In this document: piece by piece, positions 35,676 through 47,600 of the stretch
Numbering within the stretch: position 1 is the stretch's first letter
How the letters are laid out: the number at the start of each line of letters is the position of its first letter
Source: Antedon mediterranea
Lineage: Eukaryota > Echinodermata > Crinoidea > Comatulida > Antedonidae
Direction of reading: 5' to 3'
Assembly (NCBI RefSeq): GCF_964355755.1
Contig: NC_092670.1
Coordinates: 15,189,201 to 15,253,200, forward strand
DNA: 64,000 nucleotides
Notes under the pieces: model-generated
Database searches by the model: none
The model's input: the letters and a program-made list of their open reading frames with translations, nothing else
What the model was told of the DNA's origin: nothing
Translations under genes and position numbers: made by a program

Positions 35676-38600
35676 TTACATTTTAAATGTCATGAATGCA
35701 TTAGTTTCGTCTTCAAACGTACCGATTCGGTTACCTCGGCGGCGTCGTCCTTTGGAGGAGCAATATTGGTCATCCTTGAGAGTAGCGCAACGGGATTCAG
35801 TATGTAGATCATTACATGAAATTATCTTACACTTCACAAGAATCTAAAAATAGCATTTTTGTTATTGTTAAATTAATTAATATATTTTAAATAATGAAAT
35901 CATAATAAGATAGCTCCTACGTCTTGATTTTACATTTTTATTTTTAAAATTAAATGATGTGAAGTGAACTAAATAAATCATTAAGTTTGTTTAAAGATTG
36001 GAAGTTCTGAGAATATTATCTATTGAAGACTTGTTGGCATTACATAAACGTTCATTATGATTGTGTTGAGAATTACTGTCCTCAAAGAAATCATGAATAA
36101 TTCATTAGAATAACTATGACATAATATGGGACATTATAGATGGCGCTATATAAGCATGGGGAGAGATTAAAAATAATTTGTGTAAACAGCGTTTGCCAAC
36201 CGAAATGTTTGGTCTAATGGTAAAGGCCTTAACCTCCTATACTCGCTTCGAGGTCTATCAAGAACATGTTTTTTTAATACTTGAGAGAGATTATTTAGAG
36301 GGTTAGGTTTAGTATATTTAGGAAGTAGATCAACTATCTTGTAATTCTTTATAATAGAAAATAATTAAGGTAATGAATTATTCATGATTTCATGGTGGTT
36401 AATGACTTAACCTCATAGGAAAAAAATGCAACCGGACAGACTTTTACGTTTTAATTCGAAAGGCAATACTTGTCATAATTTTTCTTCCCTAGACTATTGG
36501 AACAAATACAAAGTGACATACAAATTTCACCAACACTTTGAATATTTAAAGTTTCTCTAACAAAACACTTTATTCATAGGCCAATGATTTTATTTTAACT
36601 GTTTGTATTGTAATATGGAGTGAGTGTAGAACCTGGCTCATTCGGTTATTATTTTTTGGTAGGCCTAACCGAAAAGATTATTATAACTTGTTATTGTTTG
36701 ACGGTCAATTTTATGCTGTTGTACTCGACCTGTTTAACCGGTTTCCAGCAATCAAAAACACTTATTGTAGAAAGAATATGCGAAGTATCCTTGTATTATT
36801 ATTATGTGGGTAAGTTTCAGCATCGAAAACAGATTCCAAGTTCCACGTTCGGAAAAAACCCCTATTGGGGAAAAATCGTTCAATAACTTATTATCCAACT
36901 AACCTTATTAGTAAACAAGGTTACATTAGGTGGTTAGACTTAGTACAAAAACTATACAATGTCGGCTAGAAAATATCACGTGATTGCGGGGCGCCCTCGC
37001 AATCATCTTTTGACAGCGTGAGCATCTCATCGTCTTCACCTCACGCTGTCAACAGATTACCACGCCAGTTTTTGGCTAAGTAAAATAATTTTAACTTTTA
37101 CATTTTAACAGTCCCTTTTATCCTCCTACACTGATAGGCTTTGTGTTCTCACACAATATACTTTGACTTGAATTTATCTCACACTCCTTATCTTACCCCC
37201 ATTTCTTTTCCATTTTTCGTACTTTATTGTAATTAGCCTATGTTGTCTGGTTTTCGGCTAGAAAATATGTAATTATACACTACTTAAGAATGTGTATGTT
37301 CTTCTATTAACAATGTTTTACCGGGTTTTTAAAATGTAAGTCAACAGATGAATAGTTGAATAAAAATGTTGAATTTTTTAGTGTTGTATTTTGTTGGAAA
37401 ATCGTTTTGCAATTATTATTATTTATGAACCGGGCGGTATACAATTCATGTTAAGTCATGACTAATGCGTTTATATATAGATTATTATTACATAAGTTTC
37501 TTACAGTGAAACAGTGTACAATTTTATGTATTATATCACCTTAATGCCATTATATTGACATTAGGTATATCGTCGAGAGAGAACTGAATCATGCTTTGTA
37601 CCACATGTATATTTCATAACGAACCACAGTTTTAAACAGAAAGGAATTCCTAAACCATAATTACATATTAGTCAATTGTATTTAGTGCCTTAAGTGTAAA
37701 CATCCTTACCTCGTCAGATGCTCGATCCATGAATTCAAACGACTTGATGGAGAAACGATGATCCAAACCTGAAGAACTAATCACCACCGATTGATCTATA
37801 CCACAACTAAATCAAAACAGAAAAGGAATTTTGAATTATTAGTACAAGGATGTAAAGCTCTGTCTACACTATCAAACTTCATGTGAAAATTAATTGTGAT
37901 GTGCCCATGTATGTCATAACACTACCATATTTGGGCAAATTACACTTTTTTTGTCAAACTATTTATTGTAGACAGAGCTTTTCTAAGTTTTTAGTCGCGT
38001 GCAAACGCGACTTTACAGCTCACTATGTCAGTCGGTTGGTCGGTAAACACTAACTCAAATTTGAGCACGCGACTGCAGCCATGTATATGGCATTGTTATA
38101 AACTATGGAAACTGATATCAAATTTTGGAGACAAAAAAAATAAAATATCAAAAGATACATACCCATCTTGAATGAAAGTGTATTCCTGTACCGTTTCTCT
38201 TGCTAACGTATTCATTGCCTTACAGCTATCGATGGCCACGTTTTTAGAGGAGGTACTTATAGCAGCAAAATACATGACGTCGTCTATGTTTACTGAAGCG
38301 GTTCCGCTGATAACATGTCTATAAGCCGAGTCCTCGTACATTTTAAGGTAAGCCTTAAATTGTCCGGTCGCTTTGTATTTTACAGGTGTGGTGGTATGAA
38401 CTGTTTTGAAGCGTACGTCAATACCATCTCCTATCATTTCGCAAATAATTTCTACTTCAACATTATGCTGTTCTCTGGTTACAAGAGCACCGGGAACAAT
38501 TGGCGTAGGGTCGTCTCGGATTGTGTTGTAGAAGTTAGTATGCGTTTCTGATGAACGCTAGAAATATATGAAGCAATAATGGGTAAAGACTCACTTTAAA

Positions 38601-41600
38601 TATTTACATTATCATTTAGCCTAATCATAATTACTTAAAAACCTAAGGATATATAAAGAAGTCTCTTGACGACACTGACTTGACACACATTCACTTTTAC
38701 AATACATGAACTATCTTATGAAACAAAAGCAGCCCAATTCTTTTTTTTAGTAAATTTCTTGTGTGTGGGCTTATTTTCGACATAAGCTTCTTTTCGAGAT
38801 TACTCTTGCAGACAAAGGAATGGATTGTTGTTTAAATGGGCTTCATTTCGAGATTTTAAAGTATTTTACTTATTACTAGACAATTTAACCACTGTTCATT
38901 TAACTGTACAATACCTTTATTTAACCACATTTTACTTACGTATTTTAAACTATTATAATTAAAAAAAGTTTATGGACCACGATCACGCATAACCTTGATA
39001 GATTTTCACCCAAATTCCAGAATGTTGTTGCTGAAACAATCCTCGTATGACATTATTTTGTTTATAATGGTGGCACTAATTTGCATAAAATGTATACACT
39101 CTAAACATTATTCTTTTCATAATGTTACCTTAATACTGGTTCCGCATTCATAATAACTAAAATCCACCTTGTAGTACTTTGGATTATCTTCAATTTCCTC
39201 AAGTCTGCATTTTTTGTCGTGGAGGTGAAGTTCACTTGCTGGAATGTTATTCACGTACGTTCTAGGAATTCGGACTTTTATTTTAGAATTCCCACATTCA
39301 ACTTCCGGTTCTGGTGGCTTAGCTATAGAAAGAAACACACGTAATTCAACTTCCTAGTTAAATAATAATAAAGAAGACCGTGGGATAAAATAGATCTTAA
39401 TGTATAACGTTATAAAATGTAAATTAAATTGTTTTTTTATGCTAAAAAAGACATACAAACATGAAAGCAATAAACAACAACAATGCTTTTACTTACGGAT
39501 TGTGAATGGATAGCTGGAAGCGCCATTTTTCGTTGCAGGACGGTGACACAGACCGGAATAGTCTTTAACAGCAGCTCCTTCATCCACAAAAACAAAATAT
39601 GATTTGCCTCCTTCTAGTCCAGTTGGTGCAGGGAATTGAAGAATAGTTGGATCACTTTTTGGAAATGTTACTTCACTTTTATTACGAACATTATACTTAG
39701 CAATTCGGACTAGATTCGTAGTGCCATTTTCTTTTATCTCGATGAATGATTTTTTTTCAGGACGTCTAATCTATAAGTAAAATTAGTTTATAGTTTCTAA
39801 TTATTAAAAATACTAAGAGTATTTGACTATTTTGGTTACGCGTAGTCCTTTACTGCAATGAACTTTGCATACGTTTGTATTAAATTTGACTGTCCAATAA
39901 TCTTCTGTTCCCTCGTACAGAGATGCTTTGGCCGGGGTCGACTCTTCTGGTAGAACAGAGGGAGCAGGCTGTTTATCTTTGACAGGATTTCTGGAAGCTA
40001 AATCAGTAACAAAGAAAATAAGACAACTTAGACAGAGGTTCAAAACCCAACAACGATTTACGACGATATAATGTATAAATTGAATTCTTACTAAACAATA
40101 ACATATCATTATTGGAAATAATTATATTATCATAAACCAATCCAATTTTGATGATAAGTCTACTGAATTACTTTATAGAATATTATTGGAGATAATATGA
40201 TACTTACATACATGCACTCGTGCAGACGTCGGATCACTTTGAACACTGTAGGTGAATTATAAATAGGCCTAATAATATTAATATATAAACGGTATCTACA
40301 CTATTGTCTCAAAGGTTTTCAACCAAAGGGTAATGAATTGAGGGCCCATTGCTAGAAGACCTAACTTAAATTAACATTGACGAATTCGAGCCTGAAATCA
40401 AGTAATTCACCCCAAATGCATAACCAGTAAAAGGGCCATACAATATTTATCCTCGAGCACTAATAAAGGAATATATGGTGTTGGTTGTTGTTGTTGTGGT
40501 GTTGTTAATATGATGTTGTTATTGGTCATGGAGGTGATGTTGCTATGATGATGTTGACATTTTTTTTATTTTCAATTTATTTTTATTTATTTTATCAATT
40601 AATATCAATCAATTTTATTTCTCAAAGACAAACAAAGTACAGATAACATTTTCTAAAATGATACATAATAAATGAGGTACTAAGTGGGTTACCCCACTGG
40701 AAGCTTAAACTTTAAGATGTGGGATCCAGGCAACATATTTAAGTAAGGTAAGAAACATGTTAAAAAAAACAGTATGTTAATGAGCAAAAATGCATATCCA
40801 AAAATGTTTTCAACATGTTATTGAACAATGTAGTTATTTAATTTTATTAATTTATTCTTTACGTATTTTACAGTCTCTAATACTGTTAAAGAATATTAAA
40901 TAAAAGAGAAGTTTGAACATACCCATTATCATCTATTGCCGTGAAGCTGAATACATAGGTACCTTTAGCTTCAGGTAAGAAAGACACCTTTGCTGTTACT
41001 TTTTTACCGGGGTTAATGTCGTCTATTTTCAGTCCTTTTCCACTTGCTTGGATTTCTTTTATTCTGTGTGTTAACAAAGACATTATCAAGTTAAAACGTT
41101 ACAGTAAACCACTAAGGATATACTTGTACTGTGACCATAAAAAAAAAAAGAAAATACTGTATAGACCTTTTATAAATTATGGTTGTTTTTTGCATAATAC
41201 AGTTTTTTCAAAGGTACATACATTTTTGCATCTGAGCCCGTTTGTATTGAAGCAGTAACCGTACTGCTCCATGTTTCTCCAAGACCAATCTCAAAACAAT
41301 GTTCTATCTCAATCTTTGGAACTATACATGAGCCGGCTAAATGACAAAGGTTATTCACATATATTATTTACGTTTCCATGGCTAATATACCAAATACATC
41401 AACTTCAACGAAATATTGATTAATTGAAAGCATGACCCAACTACGGTACCTAGCCATTCATTCATGAACTGAATTTCTTAGGGCATTTTATTCACATCAC
41501 AAAAATTTTAAATAATAATAATCCACATGCACACACAAGGGGTTAAAGGTTCGTAATGTTGTATAATAATAGTATTAACCAGAAAAGCACAACCCATTTA

Positions 41601-44600
41601 AAATCTGGATACACCCTTGACATATAGGCCAACGCGTTTGGCATTGCATTTCTACTTACATAGGCCTACTTAAAAATAATCAGCTATATTTATTAATATA
41701 GCTGGTTATTGAAACATGTAGGCCTAGTCACTTCATAACTGGTATAAAATATAATATAAAAATGATCTTGACCATGAAAATGAGTCTAGACACCACGTTT
41801 GTAATACATCCTTTCATTATTTCGATTAAGTAAAGTTACACACTGAATTTCGTGTAAAATTGCGATAATTTGTCTGGTCTTTAAACTGTTCAAAATGTGA
41901 AAGCTAAGCCGATCATAATAATTTAAGCTGCCCGCTAGCTATATATAGCAGCATGCTATTGATATTTTCTTTTTCCTTCTGTGATGTACCCATTTCGGTC
42001 GCGACTCATATCGGTCGCGTTTCACATTTCGGTCGCTGTACCGCTTGATCTCGTATATAAATTAGCTAATAGTATGGAGCGCCATTCACCAATATAACGG
42101 TCATTGTTTTATTTACTACTGTAGGCTACTACAGTATTATTACGTTCATTTCTTTTCTTGTTATTTTTGTGTAGGCCTATAACAATTTATATTTTTAACT
42201 TGTTGTTTTTGTCTGCACCAGAAGGAGAGTACTTCGTCACTTTTCTGCAACAATCCGCCAGACTGGTGTCAGTTTTTTTTAGTGTTTGTATTTTTTATTG
42301 TATTATGTGTCTTCTAGGCCTAATTAATGTTATTATGTATATTTATTTAATAGACTTTTCTCATTACAGAACTAAGAAATATAAAATTGAACATTATTTG
42401 TTTGAAAAGAAGAATAATAGTTTTACTGCAGTAAATGTAGTATTTTTCGTTTGGTTTTGATTGTTAATTATTTGTTAGAATGTGTACGACAATGAATTTG
42501 AGATATATTGAGGATATATAAAAAATACTTATTTTGTTTTTAAATAGGCCAAAGGCCATCAACTTTCAAGCTCGATAAAACTGGGTCTCTACCTCCCGAT
42601 TTGTATTGTGTATATATATAGTGTAGAACACTAGACTTTAGTAAAACACATTATAGCTTGCCCTCAATCGGTCGATAAATCTGTTCACATTTGGCTACTT
42701 ACGTGACGTAACTTTGAGTAGAAATTGGAATGGAACTGTGCTCTTAGCTATTTTGTAACTTTCATCCTCAAAATCTTCAATCATAACGGAAGCGGCATAC
42801 CAACCTTCCGCACTATCTTCTCCGGTATTAAACTCGATCGTGCATGATGTCTACAATAAGGAGGTTAACATTAAATTACCAATAGATGAAATTTCAGTTT
42901 TCTTTAGGTACATCGTTTATTTATCAAATTCGGACTCTAATGTCACGTGGTTCAATTATCTGTTACATGCTTTAAATTTGTTTACATTATAATTGTATTT
43001 GTTATATTTAACCAGTTCACTACCGTATTAAGTGTTGTAAAATCTGTCGGACGTCCACACACAGGAGCATTATTGTAAGGCGTATCACTTCGTCTCTCTG
43101 GGCATTCCTTAGTACTTGTCCATCGACATTTAACTGGGTCTCCGTCTATATCAATGGCTGAAAGATGAACAAGTATGTACCGTTAAGAAGGATATATATA
43201 TATATCATGGAGTAATTACTCCATGATATATATACACGGTGCATTTTTGTTGTGAATACTATTAGCATTTTGCAAAGCACGCTCGTTGAGCTCGTGTACT
43301 CTTTGTGTTCATAATCAGTGTACCATGTCCCGCATGCAATTTTTTTTTCGTACATAAGTTGGGGACCCTCCCCCCCTCCTGAAACGTCACAAAATAAACA
43401 TGAATAATTCATCAGTTAAATTTTCTTGTTCCGTGTGCACCCAAGCGTATAGCAACAAGAAGTGATTACACAACTGCGATACGATACTTTTACAGTAGGC
43501 CTAGGATTCTAAGTCAATTCACGTTTTTGCCTTCGCGCACTCTTCTTACACACACACCACTATGCAAAATGTGTCGAGTCGAGGCTAATCGACAGCTAGG
43601 CAAGACATTACACTAAGTAGTAATTCATTGGACATAGCCCAAAGAAAGCTTAGACCCACAAGAATAAAGAATGTGTATAATTTGTGTACTGTATCTATAT
43701 ATAAATTTACGTAAGGGCAAAATTCGGTAAATATAAATTTACGTAAGGGCAAAATTCGGTAAATCTCGGTTTATTTCTAGAATTTCTACTCGATGGTATA
43801 TAAAGTTGGTTCATACTTTCGGTACTGATTTTAACCATCTGATGTAACCCTGTTTACTAATTAAATTGAGTTAGGTAATTAGTTATTGACGATTAAAACG
43901 AATTTAGGTTCAACGATTTGCCCCAAATAGGGGTGTTTTCCGATCGTGGTATACACTGTCTAATGGATGTCCATCTGGAAAAATACCCGCCACAAAAATA
44001 CGAGGAGGCTTCGCATTTTCCTATCTCCTCCTACGATAATTGTTTTTAATAGCTGAAAACTGGTTGAACAGCTAGAGTACAGCATCATAATGTTGAAGAC
44101 AGGCCGATTTTCTTAAAAAAATACTATTTTGATAGATTTAATATACGATTATACTAATGTATTGATTTGCGATGAATGGAACATTCCAATCTCTGTTTTA
44201 CAAGTGTCTATTCCCTCAGGCGTCGTAAAGGCAAGTACAGCACTGTATACTCGAAATTCGATCCATTTTTGTTTTCAATCTGTGCTGCAGAGGTTGGATA
44301 TAATTTTTTTAAAACGGATAATGAGCTAGCGTTTTCACTCGCCGTATATTATGTACAAATCTTTATTATTGCAGTTAAACCACCCACATCATCACCTTTC
44401 CCTCACTGGCATGAGTAACGTTGTAAAACCAGTAGAGAATAGGCCTACGGTACATCACATGCCCTAAACGCAGAACAACTTTGGTGGGTAGGGTAGGAAC
44501 CAACTTAAGTATAAATTGGCTCTAAGAAACAATTGAAAACCATTAGGCCTACTAATTAAGTTGAGTTAGATAATTTAATATTTATTGACGATTAAATCGA

Positions 44601-47600
44601 ATTTATGATTTTCCCCGAATAGAGGTGGTTTTCACAAATTGTTTTACATTATATTATAAACATATACACGTCGTAGTGATGTATCGTTACATGTGCTGTA
44701 CTATTTCAATCGACTAGGACGGTGATAGTTTCAACAAAGTATTACATCGCAATGTTTTACTGTGTTTAGTGGTATACTATTTGTAAAACATGAAAGCAAT
44801 TAATATTTCGTTACTAAATGGATAAAGAATATATTTTAACATTGTTCCTCTTTGCACCCATCCTCTTCCCCATCCCTCAACCCTAATGTTACATACAAAA
44901 CACAAATTAAGTTTGTTTAAATTTGACTTAAACAATTGGTCTTATTTTGTGACAAATTTCTCTTTCGGAAGTAATAGGGTGCTAATTTTAGTTGAGTACA
45001 TAAATCACAGTGTCTATTTATTCGTTCCTGTACACGACATGTATTGTCCTGCGGTACGTACATTTGAAATCGCCAGTTTTTTAACGCTGAAATTATTATG
45101 TATTCGAGAACCAACTGTGGGCACGACCTAGATGGTACGCGAGCGAAGCGAGCGTACCATCTAGTTTTTTTAATTCTGCTATTTTATTATCAAACAATAT
45201 GCATGTAATCAAAGGAACTTTAAAAATGCGCGTATATGAACACATGAGATGGGAAGATTAGACCCACGAGAATAAAAAATGTATTTTTGTGTAATGTTTA
45301 TTGTTTAATTTTGCTGACTCTAACACACACGTCACACACACCAACACAGCTACTACTAGAATAGACATGGGTTTAGAGAATAGTAATTAGGCCTAATAGT
45401 ATCAATAGAAACTATAATTTTAACACGTAATTCTTTAGTAATAAATTATATTAAACACACCATAAACTAAAGGCTGATTATTTCGACAATTCACACAAAA
45501 CGCCGCTATTCTATTATGAAATCGCACGCGGCAACCACAGCGGAGATAGGCCTAGAATCGTACCGCTTTGTGTAAACTATAGTCTGGGCTCCAGACGGAG
45601 TTTTTTCTTAATATTAGTAAAAATATAAATATTTTTGCACATATGGCGTTTCATACGTGTATTACTTGATTTTGGATACTCCGTCTGGGGAAACACGCAA
45701 AAGTCACGTGGTTTGACACCAAGAATTCTTGGTGCATAGATTATCCGGTTGACTAGTTTCAGCTGCATGCGATTGGCTACTCACTCGTACACTGTTTTAA
45801 TATTCATGTTTCAGAATTTCAAAGACTCAACAACTAAGAAGGTACGCATGCGCTATGTTACGTTTAGACAATGTGTACTTGGGTACATTAATGAAAGTTT
45901 CTGAAGGCTAGAAATGATTTTATACCGTATGCCTAGTAGTAGTCTGGTAAAAATTTGATGGGATTTTTCCCAAGAAAACTCGTCTTGCTTCTCCGCAAAT
46001 CAAACATTGAATGGATCATTTAATATTACGCGGAGATAATTTGATTTAATTCCCACCCAGACCCTGTCCTGTTCTGTGTAGTGTAGCCCTGTCTGTTGTG
46101 TGTGAATCCTGTTGTGTGCGCCGGTGGTGGTATGTAGGCCTACCTTATTGGCGTTTTATTTGGCAGGTCATACGTGCGAGTTAAGTAGGACCTACGAAGG
46201 AGGCCTAGGCTAAGGACTAAACAATTAATAAACAAAACAAATTGGCAACACGATTTCATATTTCAACAGTCTCGATCGTACCATGGATTAAAGAATAGAA
46301 GGATATGCATCGACGGTGACATCAAACGATTTTACAACGCGCTTGCCTATACTAAAGCACTGCTGCCAATCAAACAAACACGTTCATTGAACTCCGTGTC
46401 TCTAACCGCGGCCCTCTGTAAAACGCTGCGAATCAACTGTTACATTTTTTGAGACCAAAACGTAACCATGTAGAAATCGTATGCGCAGTCTGAATGTTCT
46501 ATTGACATGTCTGCGTCGATGATTAATTGATAACAAACATATATTGCTGAATAATTCTGTTTTAGTTTCATCACAATCGGACTACGAAAAGTTCACTTTC
46601 TTACGACTGGTAATTTTAGGTAGTTGGTAATATTAATAAAATATGCCATTTTTATATTTGAATTATCATTATTTGCCTGCCATCTTCTGTCATTAAAAAT
46701 TGCGTTAATCTATAGAATATTAAATTATGCATTTGACCATGTATGTTGTTAGCGTGGCCGGTGTTCAGACATACAACAATCGTGTTTTTTAATATATGGC
46801 TAAGCAGTGGTTTCTTCATAAATCTCCTTAATTATCGATGTGATTATATTTAAACTGTAGTGCCTGGTGATTGGCTAGTGGTTATGTCATCCACATCACA
46901 TCCAATCACCGGGCCTAATTGAATGAAAACAGTGATCCCTGATCCGGGATTGGCTGGCTATGTATAGTTGCGATTCGTTACCTAGCGGTCGTTTTGAAAA
47001 GTACACGCAGGGCAAACTTGATCACGAACAAACGAAGTAGGCCTACCTATTATTATTATTCACACAAGAAGTAAGACAACGGTGAGTATTTAAGATTAGC
47101 CTAGGCCTACCTAGGCAGTATCAATGTCGGCAAATCATAGGGTTTACTAGCCCAGTTTAGCCTAGTTAGTACAAGGCCTGGGCCTAGCTAGGCTAGCATT
47201 CTTGCTGATTTTGTAATTTTACAACAAATGAGACAACTAATAGTTATTGTCTCAGATGTAGGGCTACTACAGGTCATAAAATGCTACTTTAATCATCATA
47301 AAAAAATCATTAGCGTAGATCAATCGCGGCAGAAACCAACATAGTCAATAGTTGACCATCTACAAACATCATGCCACCAAAGAACGCGCGAAAGAAGCGT
47401 AGTAGCCAACAAGGTTAAATGTCGTTGCACATGTGCAGTAAACAATATATTAGGCACGCGACCGTTTCGTTGTTACCATGCGGTTAATTAAACTGTAACA
47501 TTGTGGGCGGTCCGCGGTCTGTCGGCGAGAGTCAAGGAACCCTTGATCTCACGTCGATGCATATCCTTCTATTCTTTAATCCATGATCGTACATTCAGCA

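Noticed and set aside
42158-42460. Plus-strand ORF of 100 codons upstream of gene C exon 42850-42703
   Set aside because: AT-driven hydrophobic translation in an intron, with no family resemblance and no conservation in gene D.
45128-45170. Rho-independent terminator
   Set aside because: The shape fits, but the window is clearly eukaryotic with spliced genes, so it is reported only as a hairpin.
45591-45770. Open frame and inverted CCAGACGGAGT / ACTCCGTCTGG pair as a gene
   Set aside because: It shares a short DNA repeat with 30226-30300 (gene B intron) and has no protein-like pattern; probably a degraded repeat.
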